DNA of 59,412 nt from NCBI GenBank assembly GCA_938075305.1, contig CALJGV010000003.1, forward strand, positions 1 to 59,412, in the 5' to 3' direction. Positions 10,993 to 19,174 of the stretch are shown piece by piece; positions within the stretch are counted from its first letter, which is position 1; each line of letters opens with the position of its first letter. Position numbers and translations under genes: made by a program. The DNA comes from an uncultured bacterium. Its GTDB lineage: Bacteria; Planctomycetota; UBA1135; GCA-002686595. Below the pieces are notes generated by a model. It had not been told where the DNA came from. It did not search any database and worked only from the letters and a program-made list of their open reading frames with translations.

Positions 10993-12063
10993 ATGCCCGC
11001 TGCGCTGCCGCCCCCCTCCCGGATCTACGTCCGCCTCCCCAACTGGGTCGGAGACGTGGTCATGTGCACGCCCGCGCTGAGGGCTCTGAGGGCTGGCCAC
11101 CCCGGGGCCGAGATCATCGTCGAGGGCCGGGCCTTCCAGCGGGACCTGGTCACCGCGCTGGACACCGTCGACGGGTTCATCCCAGACCCCGGCCGGCGCC
11201 CGACCGACCTGATCCGCCACGGTCGCCGCCTGGCCCGGGGGCGCTTCGACTGGGCGATCCTCCTGGGCGAGTCGGAGCGCGCCGCCCTCCCGGCCTCCCT
11301 CGCGCGAATTCCCGTCCGGGCAGGGTACGGGCGCGGCCTCCTTCGGCGCGCCATGCTCACCCACCACCTGCCGCGGCCGATGGGATCGGACAGGAAGCCC
11401 CTCGCGTTCTCCATGATCGAGCGATACCTGCGCGTCACCCGCGCCCTCGGCGTGGAGGACGACGGGTCCCACATGGACCTCGAGGTCCCCGCTGCGGCGC
11501 GAAGCGCGGTGGCGGCTCGCCTCACAGCCGAGGGGGTGAGCCCCGACGCTCCCCTCTTCACCGTCGTGGTCGGCGCGGCCTTCGGCTCCTCGAAGATGTG
11601 GCCCCCTGAACACTTCGCCGCCTCCTGCGACGCGCTCTTCGAGCGCCACGGGTGGCACGCGGTCCTCGCGCCGGGGCCCGGGGAGGAGGCGCTCGCCGAG
11701 GAGGTCGTCCGACTCGCGGAGCACCCCGTGGTCTCGGTCGCCCATCCAGTGTTCGATCTGTGCGAGCTGGCAGCGCTGCTGGAGCGGTCCCGGCTGGTAG
11801 TCTCCAACGACACCGGGCCGCGGAGCATGGCCGTGGCCCTCGGACTCCCCGTCGTCGTGGCGGTCGGACCCATCGCCGACGCCCACACCCGACACCACCT
11901 CAAGCGGCAGCGCGTCCTCATGGCGGACGTCCACTGCCGGCCCTGCAACCACCAGGTCTGTCCCACCGACCATCGCTGCATGACGCGCATCACGCCCGAA
12001 CAGCTCGTGTCCGCCGCCGAAGAACTGCTGGAGGCCGTGGGCCCCGGTCAGGTGCGCCCGTGA
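10993..12063 (+). CDS. Glycosyltransferase family 9 (heptosyltransferase-like)
   Basis: 356 residues, resembling ADP-heptose:LPS heptosyltransferase II (WaaF). The N-terminal acceptor-domain motif is RLPNWVGDVVMCTPALRA near residues 14-31, with Asp21 at the catalytic-base position. The C-terminal nucleotide-sugar site includes SNDTGP at 271-276. A four-Cys segment (C315, C318, C323, C329; CRPC...CPTDHRC) matches the Cys-containing stretch found in WaaF proteins. Expected to act at the cytoplasmic face in lipopolysaccharide-core assembly. The ATG at 10993 is preferred to a TTG 45 bp upstream because conserved sequence begins at residue 10. The stop overlaps the GTG start of ppc. Confidence 0.88.
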   Translation: MPAALPPPSRIYVRLPNWVGDVVMCTPALRALRAGHPGAEIIVEGRAFQRDLVTALDTVDGFIPDPGRRPTDLIRHGRRLARGRFDWAILLGESERAALPASLARIPVRAGYGRGLLRRAMLTHHLPRPMGSDRKPLAFSMIERYLRVTRALGVEDDGSHMDLEVPAAARSAVAARLTAEGVSPDAPLFTVVVGAAFGSSKMWPPEHFAASCDALFERHGWHAVLAPGPGEEALAEEVVRLAEHPVVSVAHPVFDLCELAALLERSRLVVSNDTGPRSMAVALGLPVVVAVGPIADAHTRHHLKRQRVLMADVHCRPCNHQVCPTDHRCMTRITPEQLVSAAEELLEAVGPGQVRP

Positions 12064-14819
12064 GCCACCCCGACGCCCCACTCGACGTGGGCCCGGAGGG
12101 CGGCGTCTTCTTCGAGCCCAAGGACCTACCCCTGCGCCGTGACGTGGGCTGGCTGGGCCAGCTCCTGGGTCGGCTGCTGCAGGAGCTGGGGGACGAGGAG
12201 CTGTTCCCCGCCGTGGAGGGCGCGCGGCTACTCGCCCGCCGTCGGCGGCGCGGCAGCGAGGAGGCCGAGGCGCAGCTCATCAAGCTGCTCGACGGCCTCG
12301 ACGACAGCATGAGCCACGAGGTGGTCCGGGCGTTCTCCGCCTACTTCGGCCTCGTCAACATGGCCGAGCGGGTCCACCGCATCCGCAGGCGAGTGGACCG
12401 GCTCCGCAACGGGGAGCCCCAGCCCGGGGGCGTCCGCGCTGTCCTCAAGGCCCTCGCCGCAGCGGGCGTGGAAGCGGAGGAGGTCGAAGAGGCCCTGGAC
12501 GGCCTGCTGGTGGAGCCCGTGTTCACCGCCCACCCCACCGAGGCCGTGCGCCGAACGATCCTGCGCAAGGAGCAGCGCATCGCCAGGGTCCTTGTGGAGC
12601 GCTTCCATCAGGGGACCATGACCCCCGAGGAGATCGCCACCGCGAGGCAACAGGTAGAGCTCGACATCGCCACGGCGTGGCAGACCGACGAGCAGCTGCA
12701 GGACAAGCCGACCGTGGGCGAGGAGCTGGAGCACGTTCTCTTCTACCTGACGGACGTGATCTACCGGGTGGTCCCCGCGCTCCACGCGGAGGTCCAGCGC
12801 GGCTTCGAGGAGGCCTACGGCCGGCCGCTCGTCCTGGAGCGCCCCCTCGTTCGCTTCGGGAGCTGGGTCGGCGGGGACATGGACGGCAACCCCAACGTCG
12901 GCGCGGAGACCATCCGCGCCACCCTCGCCCGGCAGCTCGAAGTCGTGGTAGAGCGGTACCGGGCCGAGATCACCGAGCTCTTCGGTCACCTCTCCCAGTC
13001 CTCCAGCCGGGTCGGCGCGAGCCCCGCGCTCCTCGCCCTCGTGGACGACTACCGGGAGCGATTCTCAGGCGCTTTCGAGAAGGTGCCCGACCGGTACGCC
13101 GGCATGCCCTACCGGCTCGCCCTGCAGGGGATCCACGCGCGCCTGGGCGCCACCCGCGACGGCGAGGCGGAGGCCTACCGGGGGCCCAGTGAGTTCGAGG
13201 CGGACCTGCGGCTCATCGCCGCCAGCCTCGATGAACATCGCGGAGCGAAGGCGGGCATGGAGCTCGTCGAGCGGCTGCTGATGCGCGTCGCCACCTTCGG
13301 CTTCCACCTGGCGACCCTCGACTGCCGGCAGGACGCCGAGGTCCACCGGCGCGTGGTCGGAGAGCTGCTCCAGGTCGAGGGGTTCGAGGCGCTCTCGAGG
13401 GAGGAGCGGACCGCACGGCTCGCCGAGGCGATCGCGGCAGAGGTGTCCGAGAGCGAGTGCTTCGTCGCCGTCGAGCCCCTCTCCGAGGAGGCCGTCGCGA
13501 CGCTGGCTGTCTTCGAGACCCTCGCCGAGGCGCGCCGCCGGCACGGGCCCGAGTCGGTGGGGACCTTCGTCGTCAGCATGGCCGAGGGCCCCGACGACGC
13601 CCTCGCGGTCCTCTGGCTGGCCCGGTTGGCTGACCTCGTGGACGATGACGGCGCGGTCCCTCTGGACGTGGCCCCACTCTTCGAGACCGTGGACGACCTC
13701 GAGCGCGGCCCGGCGGTCCTCGACGTGCTCGCCGCCGAGCCCGTCTACGCCCGACACCTGGAGAGTCGCGGGCGCCGCCAGATGGTGATGCTCGGCTACT
13801 CGGACAGCAACAAGGACGGCGGTATCACGGCCTCGCGTTGGGCCCTCCAGAAGGGCCAGACCGCCATGGTCGAGTCCGCGCGAGCCGCTGGCCTGGAGCT
13901 GACCTTCTTCCACGGCCGCGGCGGCTCCGCCAGCCGGGGCGGCTCCAAGCCGCGGGCGGCCTTCATGGCAGCGCCAGCGGGCGCGATCGCCGGCCGCGGA
14001 CGAACGACCGAGCAGGGCGAGGTCATCCATGACAAGTTCGGCCTGCGCGGGACGGCGCTGCGCACGCTCGAGCTGGTGCTCGGCGCGGTCCTCGAGCGCA
14101 CTGCCACGGGCGACGCTCCGCCCGTGCCTGACGAGAGCTGGGTGGCGGCGATCGAGGAGGCGGCGGTCTCGAGCCGCGCCCGATACCGGAAGCTGGTCCA
14201 CGACGACCCGGGCTTCCCCGAGCTCTTCCGCGGCATGACGCCCATCGACGTGATCGAGCGGCTGCGGATAGGCTCGCGCCCGGGCAAGCGCCGGCAGATG
14301 CGCGGCGTCCAGGACCTGCGCGCGATCCCCTGGGTCTTCGCCTGGACCCAGGCCCGCGTCATCCTCCCCGGCTGGTTCGGGGTCGGCTCCGGCCTCGAGC
14401 AGGCCGTCGCCTCCCACGGGGTCGAGACGCTCCGGGCGATGGCCAAGGGCTGGCCCTTCTTCGACACCTTCCTGGCGGACATCGAGATGGTCCTCGCCAA
14501 GGCAGACCTGGGGATCGCCGCCCGCTACGCCGAGCTCGCAGGCGAGCCCGGCCAGCGGCTCTTCCCCGAGATCGAGGAGGAATTCAATCGGACGCGAGCT
14601 GTGATCCTGGACCTGCGCGAAGCCTCGACGCTGCTCGAGCGGGACCCGATCCTCAAGCGCTCGATCCAGCTGAGGAACCCCTACGTCGACCCCATGAGCT
14701 TCCTCCAGGTGGACCGCCTGAGGCGATGGAGGGAGAGTGGCCGGCAGGACCGGGGACTGGAGATGATCCTCATTGAGACGGTCCGGGGCATCGCCCGTGG
14801 CCTCCGAAACACGGGCTGA
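12060..14819 (+). CDS. ppc: Phosphoenolpyruvate carboxylase
   Basis: 919 residues; carboxylates PEP to oxaloacetate, replenishing the TCA cycle. Visible motifs: FTAHPTEAVRRTIL (catalytic His158), GSWVGGDMDGNPNV, GYSDSNKDGG (Lys585), FFHGRGGSASRGG (His618, the mobile catalytic loop), AIPWVFAWTQAR and the C-terminal RNTG (916-919) that forms part of the inhibitor site. Length is close to E. coli Ppc (883). The reading frame extends far upstream over the glycosyltransferase gene, but conserved sequence supports the GTG at 12060, which overlaps the preceding stop (GTGA) and suggests translational coupling to an otherwise unrelated cell-envelope gene. Confidence 0.96.
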   Translation: MSHPDAPLDVGPEGGVFFEPKDLPLRRDVGWLGQLLGRLLQELGDEELFPAVEGARLLARRRRRGSEEAEAQLIKLLDGLDDSMSHEVVRAFSAYFGLVNMAERVHRIRRRVDRLRNGEPQPGGVRAVLKALAAAGVEAEEVEEALDGLLVEPVFTAHPTEAVRRTILRKEQRIARVLVERFHQGTMTPEEIATARQQVELDIATAWQTDEQLQDKPTVGEELEHVLFYLTDVIYRVVPALHAEVQRGFEEAYGRPLVLERPLVRFGSWVGGDMDGNPNVGAETIRATLARQLEVVVERYRAEITELFGHLSQSSSRVGASPALLALVDDYRERFSGAFEKVPDRYAGMPYRLALQGIHARLGATRDGEAEAYRGPSEFEADLRLIAASLDEHRGAKAGMELVERLLMRVATFGFHLATLDCRQDAEVHRRVVGELLQVEGFEALSREERTARLAEAIAAEVSESECFVAVEPLSEEAVATLAVFETLAEARRRHGPESVGTFVVSMAEGPDDALAVLWLARLADLVDDDGAVPLDVAPLFETVDDLERGPAVLDVLAAEPVYARHLESRGRRQMVMLGYSDSNKDGGITASRWALQKGQTAMVESARAAGLELTFFHGRGGSASRGGSKPRAAFMAAPAGAIAGRGRTTEQGEVIHDKFGLRGTALRTLELVLGAVLERTATGDAPPVPDESWVAAIEEAAVSSRARYRKLVHDDPGFPELFRGMTPIDVIERLRIGSRPGKRRQMRGVQDLRAIPWVFAWTQARVILPGWFGVGSGLEQAVASHGVETLRAMAKGWPFFDTFLADIEMVLAKADLGIAARYAELAGEPGQRLFPEIEEEFNRTRAVILDLREASTLLERDPILKRSIQLRNPYVDPMSFLQVDRLRRWRESGRQDRGLEMILIETVRGIARGLRNTG

Positions 14820-14998
14820 GGCGCCTGAAGCCGCCTGGGGCTCAGAACTAACGCTGTGTCAGGTTTCGAATTCACGTCCGTGCAATCGAACCTTGCCCTT
14901 ACGATCGGGAAGAGCGGAGATCTCGACCTGCAGATCCGAAAAACACCGCCTGCCAAACGAGCCTGCCACTCGGCAACGCTCCCCGATCGGAGACCTGC

Positions 14999-15646
14999 AT
15001 GAAGACCCAGCGAATCCTCCTTGCCGACGACCACCAAATGTTTTTGGAAGGGCTCGAGCGACTCCTCGAGAAGGACTTCGAGATCGTCGGCTCGGCCCAG
15101 TCCGGGCCCCAGCTCGTCGCCATGGCCGATGAGTGCAGCCCCGATCTGATCATCACCGATTGGGCCATGCCGGATCTCTGCGGGCTGGAAGCCGTCAAGG
15201 CGATCCGGGACAAGGGGCTGTCCCCCAAGTGCATCATCCTCACCATGCACGAGGACCCGGCCTACGCCTCGCAGGCGATCGAGAGCGGCGTCGATGGATA
15301 TGTCCTCAAGCGCGCGGCCACCTCCGAGCTCGTCTCGGCCATCGAAGAGGCGCTGGCGGGCGGCTGCTGGATCTCCCCGGCGCTCGCCGCGAAGATCATC
15401 CGCAACCAGCACAACGGGGAGGACGGCGCGGGCTCGGACGCCACCCCGGAGGCCTCGCTGACCGAACGCCAGAAGCGCATCCTGAGCTCCCTGGTGGAGG
15501 GCAAGATCGCCAAGGAGATCGCGAGCGACCTCGGCATCTCGCGCAAGACCGTGGAGTACCACAAGTACAAGATGATGAGCCAGCTCAAGCTCAGGTCGAC
15601 CGCTGAGCTGATCAAGTTCGCGGTCCAGAATGGGCTCGACAACTAG
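14999..15646 (+). CDS. NarL/FixJ-type response regulator
   Basis: 215 residues. The receiver domain (1-120) has the acidic pair D10-D11, phospho-acceptor D54 (LIITDWAMPD), the T/S switch in ILTMHE and Lys104 (VLKRAA). The LuxR-type helix-turn-helix (about 150-205) includes LTERQKRILSSLVEGKIAKEIASDLGISRKTVEYHKYKM in sections typical of the family. No histidine kinase is adjacent, so it is an orphan regulator here. It is preceded by 179 bp without a gene after ppc and followed 33 bp later by a B3/4-domain gene on the same strand. Targets are unknown. Confidence 0.93.
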   Translation: MKTQRILLADDHQMFLEGLERLLEKDFEIVGSAQSGPQLVAMADECSPDLIITDWAMPDLCGLEAVKAIRDKGLSPKCIILTMHEDPAYASQAIESGVDGYVLKRAATSELVSAIEEALAGGCWISPALAAKIIRNQHNGEDGAGSDATPEASLTERQKRILSSLVEGKIAKEIASDLGISRKTVEYHKYKMMSQLKLRSTAELIKFAVQNGLDN

Positions 15647-15679
15647 GGATCTGCGAGCGGGTGAGCCAACCGGGCGCCC

Positions 15680-16372
15680 ATGATCGAGTTCGCCGCACAT
15701 CCGCTGCTCTGGCCGGCCGCGTTCATCGCCCGGTTCGAGGGCCCGCTCGGCGGGTTGAAGGCCAACCCACGGGTCCAGGCCGCGCTGTCCATGGGCGCCG
15801 TGGAGGCCGACGCTGAGCTCGGGGTCGACCGGCTCGACCCGGAGTCGCGCGAGGCGATCCGGCGCCATACCCGGTCGCTGCTGAGGCACGGCGGATACAA
15901 GCCGTCCGGCCGCGGCAAGCCCTCCTCGGAGTACCTGGTCCGCGCGAACCACAGCGGAGACCTCCCGAACATCAACGTCGCCGTCGACGCGTGCAACGCC
16001 CTGAGCCTCCACTCCGGACTCCCGATCAGCGTGGTGGACCTGGCGCTGATGAAGCCGCCCTTCACGGTCGCCACCGTGGACCGCGGGAGCTACGTCTTCA
16101 ATGCGAGCGGCCAGGAGATCCAACTCGACGGGCTGCTGTGCCTGATCGACGCCGAAGGGCCGCGCGCGAACGCCGTCAAGGACTGCCACGCGACGAAGAC
16201 CCACGACGGGACCGACGCCGTCCTCGTCGTGATCTGGGGCCCCCGGCAACACGCGGACCGCTGCGAGCGGGTCCTCGAGGCATTCATGGACCTGCTCGCC
16301 GGGTCGGGAGCGACGGTGGAGCGCGTGCCCTCGGGCCAGGAGCCGCTCCCGGACGCCGCTGGCCGGGGCTGA
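15680..16372 (+). CDS. B3/4 domain protein (tRNA-synthetase-beta-like)
   Basis: 230 residues matching the B3/B4 domain of phenylalanyl-tRNA synthetase beta, found here as a stand-alone protein. Visible signatures are SSEYLVRAN, LPNINVAVDACNALSLHSGLPISVVDL (in part) and a following beta-rich region with GQEIQLDGL. In PheT the B3/4 module is the editing site that hydrolyses mischarged tRNA. Free-standing members are poorly characterised, and some are proposed trans-editing proteins. It is convergent with tRNA-Pro(GGG), 62 bp away. That proximity may be coincidence. Confidence 0.8.
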   Translation: MIEFAAHPLLWPAAFIARFEGPLGGLKANPRVQAALSMGAVEADAELGVDRLDPESREAIRRHTRSLLRHGGYKPSGRGKPSSEYLVRANHSGDLPNINVAVDACNALSLHSGLPISVVDLALMKPPFTVATVDRGSYVFNASGQEIQLDGLLCLIDAEGPRANAVKDCHATKTHDGTDAVLVVIWGPRQHADRCERVLEAFMDLLAGSGATVERVPSGQEPLPDAAGRG

Positions 16373-16434
16373 AGCAAGGCTCCCCGAACCCCAACCATCG
16401 GCTCCGCCTCGACTTCCTCCGCGGAGCGGAGAGA

Positions 16435-16511
16435 TGGTCGGGCCGAGAGGATTCGAACCTCCGACCTCTGCAACCCCATTGCAGCGCGCTACCAAACTGC
16501 GCCACGGCCCG
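16435..16511 (-). tRNA. tRNA-Pro(GGG)
   Basis: A 77-nt cloverleaf with encoded CCA. The acceptor arm CGGGCCG pairs with CGGCCCG. The D-arm is GCGCAG...TAGCGC, the anticodon stem CTGCA/TGCAG with loop ATGGGGT gives anticodon GGG, and the T-arm contains GGTTCGAATCC. On the minus strand. Confidence 0.96.
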
Positions 16512-16642
16512 ACCTGTTGGGGGCAGAAGATTAGGGCCGGAAGGGGTGCGCGTCAATCCAGGGAAGGGGGTTGGCTGGACGATTGGAGCGGAAGCCGCCT
16601 TCCGGAGGCACCAGGCTCCCTCCATGGGCTACAACGGACCAT

Positions 16643-16975
16643 ATGCCCCGCACCATGCGCTCCCAGGCGGTCCCCACCAACCGGGTCCGCTCCCGGCATC
16701 GAAGCTGGATGCGCTCCATGACCCTGGCCACCCTTGGCTGGGCCGTGGTCTGGTGCTCGCTCGCGGCGTCCAAGTGGGGCTGGTCGGCCCCCGCCAGCGC
16801 CGTCTACCTCGTCTCAGGGGCTCCGGCCACGGTCGGGGTCCTCTTCGCTCTGACCACCATGCGGGCGCGCAAGACCTGGGTCATGATGACCGCGGTGGCC
16901 CTGTTCGCCAACGCGTCACTGCTGGCGCTGCCCGTGCTCTTCGACGAAGAGATCCGCGCCGCGCTCCTGCGCTGA
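16643..16975 (+). CDS. Small hypothetical membrane protein
   Basis: No family recognised. 110 residues from the ATG at 16643, with an Arg-rich N-terminus and hydrophobic segments near 28-45, 53-68 and 78-96. It lies downstream of the tRNA and converges with another small membrane gene 22 bp away. A second ATG four codons in (16655) is an alternative start. Antisense reading frames of similar length overlap it, so its reality rests on the hydrophobic pattern and is only moderately supported. Confidence 0.45.
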   Translation: MPRTMRSQAVPTNRVRSRHRSWMRSMTLATLGWAVVWCSLAASKWGWSAPASAVYLVSGAPATVGVLFALTTMRARKTWVMMTAVALFANASLLALPVLFDEEIRAALLR

Positions 16976-16997
16976 CGCCCCACGGCGGGGGAGCACG

Positions 16998-17396
16998 TCA
17001 ACCGGCGGGGAGGGGCTCCGCCCCCATCAGCATCATCACCCCCGTGACCGTGGCCGCCACGGTCAGGCCGAGGGCCACGTAGGCCCCGATGTGGTGCACG
17101 CGGCGGGAGACCTTGCCCCGCGCGGCCAAGGGTCCTGTGACCAGCGGCCAGAGATAGGCCGCCGTGGTGAGCCTTGCCAGCCCGAGGTGGATCGGCGTGA
17201 TGACCCCCGCGGCCTCCAGGTCGTAGACCTCCCCCACGCTGAGGGCGAAGTAGATCGCGACCCCCAGGGAGGTGACGGAGCCGAGCACCATCAACACGTG
17301 CGCGCGGATCCGCCTGAAGCGGCCGGTCAGCGCGGCTCCCACGAGGAAGCCGACCGTGACCAAGAGCGCGGCGATGAAACCTGCGACCGGCCCCAT
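16998..17396 (-). CDS. Small multi-pass membrane protein after gpsA
   Basis: 132 residues with four hydrophobic segments (about 5-25, 33-52, 68-88 and 103-125) and conserved-looking histidines at the membrane edges (RAHVLM, RVHHIGAY), a layout like DUF420 or small b-type-cytochrome-like proteins. No firm family assignment. Its ATG shares one base with the gpsA stop (TGATG), so it is probably cotranscribed and coupled with plsY-gpsA. The function is unknown; phospholipid metabolism is only a context hint. Confidence 0.6.
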   Translation of the reverse strand: MGPVAGFIAALLVTVGFLVGAALTGRFRRIRAHVLMVLGSVTSLGVAIYFALSVGEVYDLEAAGVITPIHLGLARLTTAAYLWPLVTGPLAARGKVSRRVHHIGAYVALGLTVAATVTGVMMLMGAEPLPAG

Positions 17397-18451
17397 CAGC
17401 CTCGACCGATCCCTTCGAAGAGGCCCGCCATCTCATCCGTCGGCTCGCGGCTCATCAGATCGAGGACGGCCTCGCGCGGATCCTTGGACTCGAAGAGGAC
17501 CGCGTGCACCTGCTCGGCGATGGGCATGGACACGTCGTCCTCGTTGGCCTCGGGTCCGAACAGCGCCTTGGTGGTCCACACCCCCTCGGCCACCATGTTC
17601 ATCTCGCCAAGCACCTGCTCGAGGGTCTTCCCACTCCCCACCGCCTCCCCGACGGAACGATTCCGGGAGTGCTTGGAGGTACACGTGGTGACGAGGTCGC
17701 CGAACCCTGCGAGCCCGAAGAACGTCCGCACGTCGGCCCCGCGCGCCTTGCCGAAGCGGGCCATCTCCACGATGCCGCGGGTCAGCAGTGCGCTCTTGGC
17801 GTTGTCACCGAGCTGGAGCCCGTCACAGATCCCGGCAGCGATCGCGATCACGTTCTTGAGCGCGCCGGCGAGCTCCGCGCCGTAGCCGTCGGGGGTCGTG
17901 TAGACCCGGAAGGCGCTGCTGTTGAAGGCCCCCTGGACCCGCAGCGCGAACTCGCGATCCTCGCAGCCGGCGACCACCGAGGCGGGGAGGTCATGGGCCA
18001 CCTCCTCCGCGTGGCTGGGTCCGGTCAGGACGCATACGGGCCGCTCGCCCAGGATCCGTCGGAGGATCTGGCTGGGTGTCCGGAAGGTCTCGATCTCGAG
18101 GCCCTTCGAGGCCGTCACGAGGGGGATCCCCCCGGGGAGCGCGTCCTCGAACCGGAGGGCCACCTGCCCCACGAACTGGGTCGGCACCACCGACACGACG
18201 AGGTCCGCACCCTCTGCCGCCCCGAACGGGTCCGCGCTGGCGACCAGGTTCGAGGGGAACCGGACGCCGGGCAGGTACGCCTCGTTCGAACCGGCGTCGG
18301 TCATGGCCGCCGCCTGCTCCGGGAAGGCGCTCCACAGCACCGTGTCGATACCGTTCTTCGCGAGCCGGAGCGCGAGCGTGGTGCCCCAGGAGCCGTCGCC
18401 GATGACGAGGGCCTTCTTCACGGGGTCAGCGGTCGAGTCAGTCATGGTCAT
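17396..18451 (-). CDS. gpsA: Glycerol-3-phosphate dehydrogenase [NAD(P)+]
   Basis: 351 residues; reduces dihydroxyacetone phosphate to sn-glycerol 3-phosphate, the backbone for phospholipids. The nucleotide-binding loop is GDGSWGTTLA at 18-27, the active-site lysines are K116 (TASKGLE) and K199 (GALKNV), and GPSHAEEV lies at 144-151. The start overlaps the plsY stop by 4 bp. The enzyme that uses its product, PlsY, is therefore translated just before it from the same message: a compact phosphatidate-synthesis operon, plsY-gpsA. Confidence 0.97.
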   Translation of the reverse strand: MTMTDSTADPVKKALVIGDGSWGTTLALRLAKNGIDTVLWSAFPEQAAAMTDAGSNEAYLPGVRFPSNLVASADPFGAAEGADLVVSVVPTQFVGQVALRFEDALPGGIPLVTASKGLEIETFRTPSQILRRILGERPVCVLTGPSHAEEVAHDLPASVVAGCEDREFALRVQGAFNSSAFRVYTTPDGYGAELAGALKNVIAIAAGICDGLQLGDNAKSALLTRGIVEMARFGKARGADVRTFFGLAGFGDLVTTCTSKHSRNRSVGEAVGSGKTLEQVLGEMNMVAEGVWTTKALFGPEANEDDVSMPIAEQVHAVLFESKDPREAVLDLMSREPTDEMAGLFEGIGRG

Positions 18452-19092
18452 GAATCCTCGTCAGGGGCGGTTGCGCCCTTGGCCTTGCGGCCGATGCGCG
18501 GCTCGGTCCCGGCGAACATCCGCTTGATGTTCGCCCGGTGCCGGACCACGACGAGCAGAGAGAGCAGCCCGCAGGCGAAGACGAAGGCGGCGGCGTCGTC
18601 CATTCGCAGGGCAGCGAAAACGGGAAACGCGAGCCCCATGGCGATCGACGCCAGCCCCACGTAGCGGGTGGTGACGAGGCACGCCACCCACACGAGCCCG
18701 GACAGGATGAAGATCATCGGGTCCACCCCGACGATCGCACCGCACCCGGTGGCGACGCCCTTGCCCCCCTTGAACCGAAGGTACAGGGGGAAGCAGTGGC
18801 CGATGACGGCCGCCGTGCCGCAGATGGAGGCGGCGAGCCACGGGGTCGTTTCGTCCAGGACCGCTGCGTGGGGCGCGAGGACGAGGGTGGGGACGAGGCC
18901 CTTCCCGAAGTCCAGCAGGAAGGCCACGAGGCCCAGCGGCTTGCCGAGCACCCGCATCGCGTTGGTCGCGCCGATGTTCCCGCTGCCGACCGCTCGCAGG
19001 TCGACCCCCTTGATCACCCGCGCCATCACGAGGCCGAAGGGGACCGAGCCCAGCAGATAGGACGCGAGGATGGCGAGGGCGGGCGCGAGCAT
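18448..19092 (-). CDS. plsY: Acyl-phosphate:glycerol-3-phosphate acyltransferase
   Basis: 214 residues. An integral membrane enzyme that transfers an acyl group from acyl phosphate to glycerol 3-phosphate, giving lysophosphatidate. Motif 1 is SGNIGATN near 37-44, motif 2 is RFKGGKGVAT near 106-115, and hydrophobic segments are spread over the chain as in the seven-helix PlsY fold. The polar tail after residue 190 is somewhat longer than usual. It leads the plsY-gpsA unit and is divergent from the HyuA-like gene, with 82 bp between starts. Confidence 0.96.
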   Translation of the reverse strand: MLAPALAILASYLLGSVPFGLVMARVIKGVDLRAVGSGNIGATNAMRVLGKPLGLVAFLLDFGKGLVPTLVLAPHAAVLDETTPWLAASICGTAAVIGHCFPLYLRFKGGKGVATGCGAIVGVDPMIFILSGLVWVACLVTTRYVGLASIAMGLAFPVFAALRMDDAAAFVFACGLLSLLVVVRHRANIKRMFAGTEPRIGRKAKGATAPDEDS

Positions 19093-19174
19093 GGCGGGGG
19101 ATCGAGCGGCGTGGAACGCGGGGCGACCATGTTATTCCCGCTCGCTCCCGCGCGTACACTCGCGTCCGGATCCC

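Noticed and set aside
9436..12081. Long open frame (881 codons) on the minus strand across the oxidoreductase, radical SAM and glycosyltransferase genes
   Set aside because: It is antisense to genes with clear family motifs and has a Gly/Arg/His/Val-rich composition without motifs, as expected from GC-rich third-position bias.
14681..16495. Long minus-strand frame (604 codons) over the response regulator and B3/4 gene
   Set aside because: Spans a gene gap and the tRNA on the opposite strand, and lacks recognisable domains.
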